Shown here in pieces: positions 23,616-32,784 of a stretch of DNA of 64,000 nucleotides (position 1 is the first letter of the stretch; each line of letters starts with the position of its first letter). The DNA lies in assembly GCA_902616615.1 (NCBI GenBank), contig CACMTN010000004.1, positions 49,543 through 113,542 of the forward strand, in the 5' to 3' direction. Under the pieces are notes generated by a model. It ran no database searches and was not told the origin of the DNA. It saw only the letters and a program-made list of their open reading frames with translations. The position numbers and the translations under genes were made by a program. The stretch comes from an uncultured SAR116 cluster alpha proteobacterium (GTDB lineage: Bacteria > Pseudomonadota > Alphaproteobacteria > Puniceispirillales > Marisalimonadaceae).

Positions 23616-24494
23616 ATGAAAAACACAAAAAAAAATTTTTTAAACTCAGAACTCTCTGTGGAGGAAAGAAGTAAAGAAAAAGCAAAATTTCATATCCTCC
23701 CAATACCTCTAGAGAAAACAGTCTCTTGTGGCAGAGGTACATCAAAAGGTCCTGAAGCTATACTAAATGCGAGCAACGAACTGGAAAGATTCACTGGTAA
23801 AAGTGAACCTTGCCTTAGTGGTATTTTTACTCATCCTTTTTTAAATTGTAATTTTCCTATAGAAAATGTGATGCTTAATATAGAAAAGACTACAAAAGAA
23901 ATTTGCAAACAAAACAAAATACCAGTAATCCTTGGCGGTGAGCACAGTATTACTTTTGGTGCTGTAAATGGTATTTTTAAAGGATTAAATTTCTCAAAAT
24001 ATGAAGAAATAGGGATTATACAAATTGATGCTCATGCTGATTTAAGAAAAAATTATGAAAATCAAGTGCATTCACACGCAAGTGTTATGTATCTTTTAAG
24101 CAAATCAAAATATAAAGTAGCACAATTTGGTGTAAGAGCATTAAGCAAAGAAGAAGTAAAAAATAGAAATATTTTTGAAATATTCTATTTTGACATTGAA
24201 GATATTAAAAATAACAAAGACCTAAGATTACCCGTAAACTTTCCACAAAACATATATATTACTTTCGACGTAGATGGATTAGATCCGTCAATAATGCCTG
24301 CTACGGGAACGCCAGTACCTGATGGTCTTGGATTTAATGAAAGTTTACAATTAATAAAAAGTTTAATCACAGGTAGAAAAGTAATTGGATTTGATGTTGT
24401 TGAATTTTCACCAATTAAAAATTTCTTTGCATATGACTTTACAGTAGCATCGTTAGTTTACAAGATAATGGAATTAATAGATTTAAATGACTAA
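23616..24494 (+). CDS. speB: Agmatinase / ureohydrolase
   Basis: LGGEHSIT, IDAHADLRKNYENQVHSHASV, ITFDVDGLDPSIMPATGTPVPDGL. Confidence 0.93.
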   Translation: MKNTKKNFLNSELSVEERSKEKAKFHILPIPLEKTVSCGRGTSKGPEAILNASNELERFTGKSEPCLSGIFTHPFLNCNFPIENVMLNIEKTTKEICKQNKIPVILGGEHSITFGAVNGIFKGLNFSKYEEIGIIQIDAHADLRKNYENQVHSHASVMYLLSKSKYKVAQFGVRALSKEEVKNRNIFEIFYFDIEDIKNNKDLRLPVNFPQNIYITFDVDGLDPSIMPATGTPVPDGLGFNESLQLIKSLITGRKVIGFDVVEFSPIKNFFAYDFTVASLVYKIMELIDLND

Positions 24495-25432
24495 AGATTG
24501 TGGCTTTGTATCCATTTTTCAGCATCAAGCGCAGCCATGCAACCCATACCTGCAGCTGTTACGGCTTGCCTATAAATTTTATCAACACAATCACCTGCAG
24601 CAAAAACACCATCTAAATTAGTAATTGTTGTACCTGGTTTTTGAGCTATTATATAACCTTCATAGTCCATTTCCAGTACATCTTTAAAAGGCTTTGTTGA
24701 TGGACTATGACCAATTGCAATGAAAACACCATCAACTTTAATTATCTTTGATTTATTTTGTTTAGTTGAGATTAATTTAAGAGCATTAACCCCATTTTCA
24801 TCACCAAGAATTTCGCTAACTTCATTATTCCAAATAATATTTATATTTTTCTTGGAAAAAAGTCTGTCTTGTAAAATCTTCTCTGATCTTAGTGCATCAC
24901 GTCTATGAATTAAATTTACCTTAGAACATATATTTGATAAATACAAAGCTTCCTCAACAGCTGTATTACCTCCTCCAACTACTGCAACTTCTTTATTTCT
25001 GTAAAAAAAACCATCACAAGTTGCACAAGCAGAAACACCTCTTCCATTATATTTGTTTTCACTTTCTAAACCTAACCATTTAGCCTGTGCTCCAGTGGCT
25101 ATAATTATAGTATCTGCTATCAAAGATTTATTTGAATCTAAAACCACTATCTTTTCATTTTTTTTTAATTCAATTTTAACAACTATATCATTGATTACAC
25201 GAGCTCCAACTTTTATTGCCTGAGATCTCATTTGTTCCATCATCCATGGACCTTGAACAACATCAGCGTATCCTGGGTAGTTTTCAACATCTGTAGTTAT
25301 TGTAAGTTGGCCTCCAGGTTGGATTCCCTCAATTATAATTGGATTTAGATTAGCTCTTGCCGCATATATTGCAGCGGTTAAACCTGCAGCTCCTGAACCA
25401 ATAATTATAACTTTTTCTTTTTGATTTTTCAT
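24491..25432 (-). CDS. trxB: Thioredoxin reductase
   Basis: GSGAAGLTAAIYAARANL, CATCDGFFYRNKEVAVVGGGNTAVEEALYLS. Confidence 0.96.
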   Translation of the reverse strand: MKNQKEKVIIIGSGAAGLTAAIYAARANLNPIIIEGIQPGGQLTITTDVENYPGYADVVQGPWMMEQMRSQAIKVGARVINDIVVKIELKKNEKIVVLDSNKSLIADTIIIATGAQAKWLGLESENKYNGRGVSACATCDGFFYRNKEVAVVGGGNTAVEEALYLSNICSKVNLIHRRDALRSEKILQDRLFSKKNINIIWNNEVSEILGDENGVNALKLISTKQNKSKIIKVDGVFIAIGHSPSTKPFKDVLEMDYEGYIIAQKPGTTITNLDGVFAAGDCVDKIYRQAVTAAGMGCMAALDAEKWIQSHNL

Positions 25433-25434
25433 AC

Positions 25435-26313
25435 TTAAATTCTCTGTCCTCTAAATACGATTGTTCTATTATCATTTAAAAAAACTCTTCTTTCAGAATG
25501 AGCTTTTATGGCTCTGTACAAAACTCTTGCTTCAATATCCCTTCCCATTAAAACCAAATCACTAGGCATCATTTCGTGATTAACCTCTTGAGTATCTTGT
25601 TCAATTATGGGTCCCTCATCAAGATCTTTTGTAACATAATGTGCAGTTGCACCAATGACCTTCACTCCTCTTTCAAAGGCTTGATGATAAGGTCTCGCTC
25701 CTTTAAAACTAGGCAAAAAACTATGATGTATATTAATAATTTTTCCTGCATAATCATTTGTGAATTCTTCTGATAACACTTGCATATAACGAGCTAAGAC
25801 AATTAACTGAACATCATTATTATTAATAATTTCTTTTAATTTTTTTTCCTGATCTAATTTATTTGATTTTTCAATTGGTAAATAATGAAATGGAATATTA
25901 GAAAAATTTGCTATCTCTTCTGCGGTTTTATGATTTGATACAACAGCTTTAATTTTTAAATTTAATGAGTTATTTCTAACTTTAAACAAAATATCATTTA
26001 AACAATGATCAAATTTAGAAACAAGCAAAATAGTATTCATGGGACTTTCAATCTCAGATAAGAAAAAATCTGCATTTAATTTCTTTGCTAATATCTCTAA
26101 ATTATTTTTTACATTTGATAACATTTCATTATTAAGTAATAAAAAACTTTGTCTGATAAAAAAGTTACCATTTTTTTGATCTGTAAATTGTTTAGACTCA
26201 ACAATATTACAGTTCGATTCAGCCAATATCGAAGAAATTTTTGCAACAATTCCAACCTGATCTTTACAAGATAATTTCAATATATGTGTTTCTAATTTCA
26301 TATCCATGAACAT
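25435..26313 (-). CDS. purU: Formyltetrahydrofolate deformylase
   Basis: N-terminal ACT domain plus formyltransferase core IINIHHSFLPSFKGARPYHQAFERGVKVIGATAHYVTKDLDEGPIIEQD. Confidence 0.95.
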   Translation of the reverse strand: MFMDMKLETHILKLSCKDQVGIVAKISSILAESNCNIVESKQFTDQKNGNFFIRQSFLLLNNEMLSNVKNNLEILAKKLNADFFLSEIESPMNTILLVSKFDHCLNDILFKVRNNSLNLKIKAVVSNHKTAEEIANFSNIPFHYLPIEKSNKLDQEKKLKEIINNNDVQLIVLARYMQVLSEEFTNDYAGKIINIHHSFLPSFKGARPYHQAFERGVKVIGATAHYVTKDLDEGPIIEQDTQEVNHEMMPSDLVLMGRDIEARVLYRAIKAHSERRVFLNDNRTIVFRGQRI

Positions 26314-26350
26314 TTAATACATTTTTTAATATTTAGAAACAATACGATAT

Positions 26351-27172
26351 TTAATAATTTAAAAATTTATTTGAAGCTTCATAAAATTCTAAGGGATTTT
26401 CTATGTGTAAAAAGTGGTCTGCATCTTTAATTTCATGAAAAAAAATATTAGAAAAAAACTTTTTAAATATCTTGAAATATTCCTCTTTAACATAATTACT
26501 TTTTCCTCCATAAATGCAAAGTACTTCTTTATCAAATTTATTAATTTTATTAATGGTAGGAAACTTTCTTAAATCATTAAGAGATTTCTTAATTGCTTTT
26601 AGATTTACTGACCATTTATATTTTCCATCTACTAATTCAAGATTTTGTAATAAAAATGACCTTAAAAAATTGTGATCTATATATTTAGACAAAACAACAT
26701 CAGCTTCTCCCCTACTTTTTATTAAATCTATATTCATATCTAATAGAGAATTTATTATTAGGTTATCATCATTTTCATAATCAACAGGGGCTATATCAGC
26801 AATTATAACCTTATTAACATATTTTGGCTCCAATAAGGTAATTATCATAGCTAATTTACCACCCATTGAATGGCCCAATAAATTAGTTTTTTCTACGCCC
26901 AGCAAATTAAAGAGATTTACAACATCATTCATCATTAATATATATGACATATCTTCTTCGAAATCATTTCCTCCATGATTTCTTAGATCCACAGTCACAA
27001 CTATCTGATTTTTTTCTTTACTTAATTTTTTAGAAAATGTTTGCCAATTTTTACCTCTTCCATATAGCCCATGAAAAATAAATAATGTTTGAAAATTTTT
27101 ATCATTAAAGTTCACATTATTTTTTTCAAATTCTATTTGTTTTCCATTTTTATATATTTGAAAATTTATCAT
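26351..27172 (-). CDS. Alpha/beta hydrolase (YbfF-like esterase)
   Basis: FIFHGLYGRGKNWQTFSK, VDLRNHGGND, NLLGHSMGGKLAM. Confidence 0.85.
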   Translation of the reverse strand: MINFQIYKNGKQIEFEKNNVNFNDKNFQTLFIFHGLYGRGKNWQTFSKKLSKEKNQIVVTVDLRNHGGNDFEEDMSYILMMNDVVNLFNLLGVEKTNLLGHSMGGKLAMIITLLEPKYVNKVIIADIAPVDYENDDNLIINSLLDMNIDLIKSRGEADVVLSKYIDHNFLRSFLLQNLELVDGKYKWSVNLKAIKKSLNDLRKFPTINKINKFDKEVLCIYGGKSNYVKEEYFKIFKKFFSNIFFHEIKDADHFLHIENPLEFYEASNKFLNY

Positions 27173-27251
27173 TATGAGGATTTAAAAATTAATGTCCTAA
27201 AAATTAAAATTATATCAGTTTAGTCGTTAGATTAAATATAAAAATAAATAA

Positions 27252-27512
27252 TTGAAGGTAAATATGGGCCAGATAATTAAATTAGATTTTTCTTCATACA
27301 ACGCAAACCAAGAAAATTTATATGAAAAAAAGCTTATTAGGATTAGAGACGAAATTGAAGATTATCTTAATCAAGCCTCAACAGTTGAAAAAGATGATCT
27401 AGCTATAGCTCTTGCAGCAGGAAGGTACTCTTCAATGAAACTTGCAAAATTAACGGGTGAAGAAAGCACAAAAAAATTTTTTAATGAATGTATTAAAACA
27501 ACTTTAAAGTAA
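27252..27512 (+). CDS. Conserved-looking small protein, function unknown
   Basis: 86 aa ORF in an intergenic position, plausible RBS (GAAGG); family not recognised. Confidence 0.6.
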   Translation: MKVNMGQIIKLDFSSYNANQENLYEKKLIRIRDEIEDYLNQASTVEKDDLAIALAAGRYSSMKLAKLTGEESTKKFFNECIKTTLK

Positions 27513-27527
27513 AATATTTCAAAATAA

Positions 27528-27842
27528 TTACGAAATTCTAGTTATACTTCCTGAAACTTCTGCCCCTAAATCGATAGATAAAGCATTGGTTTTCAAATTA
27601 CCTTCAACTTTTGCACTGCTAGCTACATTAAGAGTATTTGCAGCCACTTCACCTTTAACTAACCCGCCTAATGTAACTTTATCAGCAATTAAATTACCAT
27701 CAAAAATGCTGTTAGCTTCAAGTAGTACATCTTTAGCTCTTAACTCACCTTTAAATCTTCCAGCAACAACTACTGATGATCCAGCGGAATCTAAGTTACC
27801 TTCCATAACCAATTCTTCTGATATGTATGTAATTTCACTCAT
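27528..27842 (-). CDS. Bactofilin (polymer-forming cytoskeletal) paralogue 3
   Basis: Beta-helix DUF583 pattern: VVVAGRFKGELRAKDVLLEANSIFDGNLIADKVTLGGLVKGEVAANTLNVASSAKVEGNLKTNALSIDLGAEVSGSI. Confidence 0.88.
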   Translation of the reverse strand: MSEITYISEELVMEGNLDSAGSSVVVAGRFKGELRAKDVLLEANSIFDGNLIADKVTLGGLVKGEVAANTLNVASSAKVEGNLKTNALSIDLGAEVSGSITRIS

Positions 27843-27867
27843 AATTAATCCTCTAAAAAAACTTAAT

Positions 27868-28260
27868 TTATTTTTCTTCTATTTGATCTTCTTCAACTTC
27901 ATCATTTTCATTAGTTTCTTCAATTTTTTCTGCATCAGCTTCATTCCAATTATGAACTACTCTGCAATTTAAAGCTGCGCCTCTATCCATTTGTAATGAT
28001 TTATAATGAACCTCTCCACTAATTCTTGAAGTTTCAGTTAGCCAAACACTATCAGCTTGCATTTTACCTTCATATTCTCCTGCAATGACTACTAATTCTG
28101 AATCAACTTTTCCAAGAAATTTTCCAGTTGATCCAATTGTAACTTTTTCAGTTGTTAAATCAGCTTCAACATAACCATTGATTTCAATTGATTTAGCATT
28201 AGATATTTTTCCAGTAAATCTTGCACCTGAACCTAAAACTGCCTGTTTATTTGCCATCAA
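27868..28260 (-). CDS. Bactofilin paralogue 2, with acidic C-terminal tail
   Basis: GSGARFTGKISNAKSIEINGYVEADLTTEKVTIGSTGKFLGKVDSELVVIAGEYEGKMQADSVWLTETSRISGEVHYKSLQMDRGA. Confidence 0.9.
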   Translation of the reverse strand: MMANKQAVLGSGARFTGKISNAKSIEINGYVEADLTTEKVTIGSTGKFLGKVDSELVVIAGEYEGKMQADSVWLTETSRISGEVHYKSLQMDRGAALNCRVVHNWNEADAEKIEETNENDEVEEDQIEEK

Positions 28261-28277
28261 ACGTCTCCTTTAAAATT

Positions 28278-28616
28278 TTATTTTTTTCTCTTTCCAATTT
28301 GAGCCTCAACTACAGCTCCTTCCTCTATTGAAATATTTTCATAAAAAACTTCTCCAGTAATTTTACCTGAAGACCTGATTGAAACGACATCACCTGAAAC
28401 TTGACCGTCACATTTACCAGAAACTGTTACAACATCTGCGTCAATGTTGCCCTTTAAAGTACCAGTATCTTCAACAGATAGACTATGACATTTAATGTCT
28501 CCAACAACTGATCCTAATAATACTAAATCTCCATCTGCTGAAATTTTACCTTTTATTTTCATATCACTTGAAATTACTGATTTTTCATTTTCAGTATCAT
28601 TTGTTTTTCCTAACAT
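28278..28616 (-). CDS. Bactofilin paralogue 1
   Basis: ISSDMKIKGKISADGDLVLLGSVVGDIKCHSLSVEDTGTLKGNIDADVVTVSGKCDGQVSGDVVSIRSSGKITGEVFYENISIEEGA. Confidence 0.92.
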   Translation of the reverse strand: MLGKTNDTENEKSVISSDMKIKGKISADGDLVLLGSVVGDIKCHSLSVEDTGTLKGNIDADVVTVSGKCDGQVSGDVVSIRSSGKITGEVFYENISIEEGAVVEAQIGKRKK

Positions 28617-28720
28617 CTTGGAAATCCTTTTTCTGATTATTAAAATAAATTTTAACTAACTTACTACATCTAATAATATATAGTAAATTTATATTTAAAA
28701 TTTTTCAAAATTTATTAATT

Positions 28721-28736
28721 TGGTATGAATGATGCA
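28721..28736 (+). promoter_or_regulatory. Candidate sigma-54 (-24/-12) promoter upstream of the 28779 / M23 peptidase genes
   Basis: TGGTATGAATGATGCA; GG and GC in correct register, weaker match to TGGCACG-N4-TTGCA. Confidence 0.45.
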
Positions 28737-28748
28737 ATTAACTTGCCA
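28733..28748 (-). promoter_or_regulatory. Candidate sigma-54 (-24/-12) promoter for the bactofilin operon
   Basis: Reverse strand TGGCAAGTTAATTGCA: one mismatch to TGGCACG-N4-TTGCA. Confidence 0.65.
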
Positions 28749-28778
28749 TAATAATATTCTCAATTAAAAAATAGAGAG

Positions 28779-29162
28779 TTGGAAGTTATGGCTGAGGAAA
28801 TAATTGATATAAGAGATCGTATTGAAAAAATGCGAATACAGATAGAAACCGAGGCTACAGAACAAATTTCTGACGACAAACCTCTTGAAGCTCATCAAAA
28901 AAATGGTAATTCTAACATATCACTTTCATTAGAGAATAAAAAAAGTTTCCCGAATCAAAATTTTAAGGTAGAAAATGATTCTGAAAATTTAGAAAATTTT
29001 GGTCAAAATGATAAGGAAAAATTTGTTAAAACTGAAACTTTCCCGTCTGTTAGCTTATCAGTAAAAAATCCAGTTTCTAGTAAAATTTTGATTATCTTAG
29101 TTAGTTTGCAAATTTTATCTAATATTGGGATTTTATATTTTTTATATTTAGGTATGGAGTAG
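28779..29162 (+). CDS. Small coiled-coil protein with C-terminal transmembrane segment, function unknown
   Basis: 127 aa ending in a hydrophobic helix (SSKILIILVSLQILSNIGILYFLYLGM); directly upstream of the M23 peptidase. Confidence 0.65.
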   Translation: MEVMAEEIIDIRDRIEKMRIQIETEATEQISDDKPLEAHQKNGNSNISLSLENKKSFPNQNFKVENDSENLENFGQNDKEKFVKTETFPSVSLSVKNPVSSKILIILVSLQILSNIGILYFLYLGME

Positions 29163-30542
29163 TTGGTGGTTAATTCCACAGTAAATAAATTTGGGAAAAA
29201 GCTTCTTCCAGTTAAAACTGGTCAACGTTTTGGTGAAGAAATAAAAAAAGATAAAAAAGTAGGACTATTCTCCGAGAGAAGATTTTTAATATTTACAAAA
29301 AGAGGTCCAATTGAAATAGCTTTTAAGCCAATTCATTATGCAAGTGTTATAATGACTACAGTAATTGGATTAACTAGTATAATGTACTGGTCAGTAAAAG
29401 GAATATATTCAGCAATAGATGTAGCAAAAAAAAATGATATTATTACTGAAGCTTCGGCAAATATTAGCAGTCCAATCGAAAATGACTCTGATACAGTTGT
29501 TAATATAAACATACAAGATCAATCAAATATTTCTTTACCTATTCCCAAAAGTAATTCTCTTTTTGAAAAAAATGAAACACTCTCTTACAGAACTATAAAT
29601 AATGTTGATGTTAATAATACTTCAGATAACTCTATCCAAGATTTTACAAAGACTAATAAAAAAAACATAATCTTTCAAAAACAAAAAACTAACCAGGAAC
29701 AAATAGCGAAAAGGTCAAGTATAGATTTATTCAATAAAACTATGAGAAATCAAGATTTACCCAAAAGTTTTTCTAGACCAATTGTAAACGAAAGTAATAT
29801 TTATATCTCTGAAAAATCTAATTTTGATGAAAATAATGAAAGTTTTGTACCCCAACCTCCTAAAATAAGCGAAAAAGTAAAAACGCTTCGTTTTCTTGCT
29901 TCTGTTGATAATGAGCTAATTCAAATGGAAAATGTTTTTAAATCAATAAATGTAGAGTTAAAAAATAGTGATTTAGTAAGTTTAAAGTCAATTATCAGTA
30001 ATGTTAAACAGGTTGATCCAGACAGTGATGATTTTTTTAGAAACCTTAAGAAAAAGATAAATCTTCTCGCAATTTACAAAGATGCACTTCAAAATATTCC
30101 TTTAAAACCACCAATGGAACATTATTACGTTTCTAGTCCATATGGACCTAGAAAACATCCAGTTACTGGTAAATATAGAATGCATCATGGTATTGATTTA
30201 GCTGGAACATGGCAAGAAAATGTATCAGTTTCAGCTGATGGAACAGTAGTATTTGCGGGCTATCATGGATCATTCGGGAAAGTAATTAGAATTAAACATA
30301 ATTATGGAATTATGACTACTTACGGACATTTAGCAAAAATCAATGTTAGGCGAGGTGATTTAGTCAGTGAGGGCCAAGTGATAGGAAAGATGGGTCGGAC
30401 TGGGAAGGTCAAGGGAGCTCATCTACATTATGAAATTTCAGTAGGTGGAAAATCTCAAAACCCAGCTATTTACATTAAAATAGGTAGAAATCTTCTAAGT
30501 AGAACTAGTTTAAAAAATTTTGCAAACAAGACCTTTAACTAA
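29163..30542 (+). CDS. M23-family metallopeptidase (LytM, LmdC-like) with N-terminal TM
   Basis: VSSPYGPRKHPVTGKYRMHHGIDLAGTWQENVSVSADGTVVFAGYHGSFGKVIRIKHNYGIMTTYGHLAKI and KGAHLHYEISVGG. Start codon TTG. Confidence 0.92.
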   Translation: MVVNSTVNKFGKKLLPVKTGQRFGEEIKKDKKVGLFSERRFLIFTKRGPIEIAFKPIHYASVIMTTVIGLTSIMYWSVKGIYSAIDVAKKNDIITEASANISSPIENDSDTVVNINIQDQSNISLPIPKSNSLFEKNETLSYRTINNVDVNNTSDNSIQDFTKTNKKNIIFQKQKTNQEQIAKRSSIDLFNKTMRNQDLPKSFSRPIVNESNIYISEKSNFDENNESFVPQPPKISEKVKTLRFLASVDNELIQMENVFKSINVELKNSDLVSLKSIISNVKQVDPDSDDFFRNLKKKINLLAIYKDALQNIPLKPPMEHYYVSSPYGPRKHPVTGKYRMHHGIDLAGTWQENVSVSADGTVVFAGYHGSFGKVIRIKHNYGIMTTYGHLAKINVRRGDLVSEGQVIGKMGRTGKVKGAHLHYEISVGGKSQNPAIYIKIGRNLLSRTSLKNFANKTFN

Positions 30543-30550
30543 TCAATATT

Positions 30551-30566
30551 TGGCATGAGGAATGCA
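30551..30566 (+). promoter_or_regulatory. Candidate sigma-54 (-24/-12) promoter upstream of the 58-aa ORF
   Basis: TGGCATGAGGAATGCA: two mismatches to TGGCACG-N4-TTGCA; ~30 nt upstream of the ATG at 30595. Confidence 0.6.
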
Positions 30567-30594
30567 TTAAATTCATTTCACATGGAGATAAATA

Positions 30595-30771
30595 ATGTCA
30601 TTAGAAAAACTAAACAAACATTTAGATAGTGAGAAAGCTCTAGTAAATATTATAGATAATTATATAATAAAAATCGATTATTTTGACCAAAAAGGAAAGA
30701 TAAAAAGTAAAAGTAATATTCCTTTGATGCACATATTTGATCAAAAATCTATTGTTACTAAGATTTCTTAA
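30595..30771 (+). CDS. 58-aa small protein of unknown function; absent from the supplied ORF track
   Basis: MSLEKLNKHLDSEKALVNIIDNYIIKIDYFDQKGKIKSKSNIPLMHIFDQKSIVTKIS*; RBS-like GGAG upstream. Confidence 0.6.
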   Translation: MSLEKLNKHLDSEKALVNIIDNYIIKIDYFDQKGKIKSKSNIPLMHIFDQKSIVTKIS

Positions 30772-30795
30772 AAGTATGTCTACTTAATTTATAGT

Positions 30796-32349
30796 CTAAT
30801 TTGATGCAAACCTCGTTAATCTAGCTTGTTTTCTTCTTTGTGAGCTAGACGGTATATTTAACATGTCCCTATATTTTGCTACTGTTCTTCTAGCAACATC
30901 CATACCTTCCTTGTTCAATATTCCAGCCAACTTATCATCACTTAAAGGTTTTCCTGCAATTTCTGTCGAAATCAAGGTTTTAATAGTTTCTCTGACAGCA
31001 GAAGCAGCATGAAACTCAGAATTCTCTAAACCAGATATTGATGCTGAAAAGAAGTTTTTCAAAGGCATAATACCCCATTCAGTCAATATTAATTTACTAT
31101 TTGTAACCCTCGAAACTGTACTTTCATGCATACCTATAGAATCTGATATATCCTTTAAAATCATTGGTTTCATATGACTAAATCCATGCCTAAAAAACCC
31201 AACTTGTTTTTTTACTATCTCGGATGTAACTTTTAGGATTGTTTTATTCCTTTGTTCTACTGCTTTTTTCAACCAACGAGCTTCTCCAATTTTTTCTAAA
31301 GCAAAAGTATTTCCTTTTTCATCAAGATTATAATTATCAATTTCTTCGATATAATTCTCATCAATGTTTACACTTGGTAAAGTTGAATTATTTAAATCAA
31401 TACGCCATCCTTTTGCTGATTTTTTTACAATGATATCTGGTTGCTCGATTTGAACATTTTCTATACCAAAATGTTCAGCAGGTTTTGGATTTAATGTTTT
31501 TAAAAATCTAATCATTTGAAATAATTTTTCTTCTGAAATTTTGCAAAGCTTGCTTACTTGTTTGAATTTACCCGATGGTAAAATGCTAAGATTATCAAGA
31601 AGTAATTTGTATTCCTGATTATATTGTTTGTTTTCAATTAGTTGAATTTTTAAGCATTCGGCTAAATTTTGAGAAAATATGCCTGTAGGCTCAAACTTTT
31701 TTAATTTATGGAGAGTTTGTTCGATGATACTAATTTCAACATTCAAATCTTTTGCAACATCACTAGTTGATGCTATAAACCAACCACTTGGGTGAAGATA
31801 ATCGATCATTGAAATTGCAACATTTATATTTTTTGCTTCATTGAAATTGATGTTAATTTGATTAACAATATGTTCTCTCAAAGATACTTTATATTTCAGT
31901 GTTTTTTCAATTACTTCACCAGCTGATTTTATAGTACCTGATTTTACAACTTCTTTTTCATAAAGTTTAGTATTTTCTAGTTTTGAATTTGAAGAAATAT
32001 GAGTATCAAAATTATTTTCTAAATCAAGTCTACTCTCTTGTTTTAATGGATCTAAAGAACTATTCATATTTTCACATACATTAGAATTTTTTTCATCTAA
32101 AATTTTTGAAATATTAATTTGTTTACTGTCTTTTAAAAATGGATTTTCTAATTGAGCTTTATCTATAAAATCTGCTAGTTCAATGTTAGTTAATTGCAAC
32201 AATTTAATAGCTTGTTGTAGTTGAGGAGTCATTATTAAAGACTGATTTTGTTTAATTTTTAATTGTTGTCCTAGTTTCATTTCAATCTCCAACTTTGTTT
32301 GCTTTCTATTAATTAAGGAGATTGAAACAATTAATTTTGAGAAATTCAA
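30796..32349 (-). CDS. rpoN: RNA polymerase sigma-54 factor (start probably internal at MKLGQQLKIKQNQSLIMTPQLQQAIKLLQ)
   Basis: MTPQLQQAIKLLQLTNIEL activator domain and RpoN box ARRTVAKYRDMLNIPSSSQRR. Confidence 0.97.
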   Translation of the reverse strand: MNFSKLIVSISLINRKQTKLEIEMKLGQQLKIKQNQSLIMTPQLQQAIKLLQLTNIELADFIDKAQLENPFLKDSKQINISKILDEKNSNVCENMNSSLDPLKQESRLDLENNFDTHISSNSKLENTKLYEKEVVKSGTIKSAGEVIEKTLKYKVSLREHIVNQININFNEAKNINVAISMIDYLHPSGWFIASTSDVAKDLNVEISIIEQTLHKLKKFEPTGIFSQNLAECLKIQLIENKQYNQEYKLLLDNLSILPSGKFKQVSKLCKISEEKLFQMIRFLKTLNPKPAEHFGIENVQIEQPDIIVKKSAKGWRIDLNNSTLPSVNIDENYIEEIDNYNLDEKGNTFALEKIGEARWLKKAVEQRNKTILKVTSEIVKKQVGFFRHGFSHMKPMILKDISDSIGMHESTVSRVTNSKLILTEWGIMPLKNFFSASISGLENSEFHAASAVRETIKTLISTEIAGKPLSDDKLAGILNKEGMDVARRTVAKYRDMLNIPSSSQRRKQARLTRFASN

Positions 32350-32526
32350 AATCTTAATTTGACAAAAATAAATGACAAAAAAATGACTTTTTTATTTTAA
32401 TTTAATTAAGAATTTTTTTAATGAATACAGTAAGTTAACTATATAAAATTTTTAATGTTTTAAAATATTTAAATTTTATTTAAAGTATGTTGTCAAAAAT
32501 ATGTCTACAATATCTTGCAACTATAA

Positions 32527-32781
32527 ATGATTAAAAAAAATAAAATTTTACAAAATTCAAAAAACGAACAAAAAGTTTATAAATGCAGAAACTGCTATAT
32601 TATACGTTTATTTCTTTTAGCTGTTATATTTATTATATTATTTTCTTTTGTACAAAGCGATAATTTACATTATCTGAAGTTTGTTACTCCTACAAATGCT
32701 GCAACTTTGATAATTATTTTTGGTTTAGTGATGTTTTTAATTAAATTAGCTAAATATATTATTGAAAAAAAAAATAGTTAA
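32527..32781 (+). CDS. Small membrane protein (two predicted TM helices), function unknown
   Basis: 84 aa with two hydrophobic stretches. Confidence 0.5.
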   Translation: MIKKNKILQNSKNEQKVYKCRNCYIIRLFLLAVIFIILFSFVQSDNLHYLKFVTPTNAATLIIIFGLVMFLIKLAKYIIEKKNS

Positions 32782-32784
32782 AAT

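Noticed and set aside
32490-32526. TTGCA upstream of the 84 aa membrane protein as a further sigma-54 site
   Set aside because: -12-like TTGCA present, but no GG at the required -24 position.
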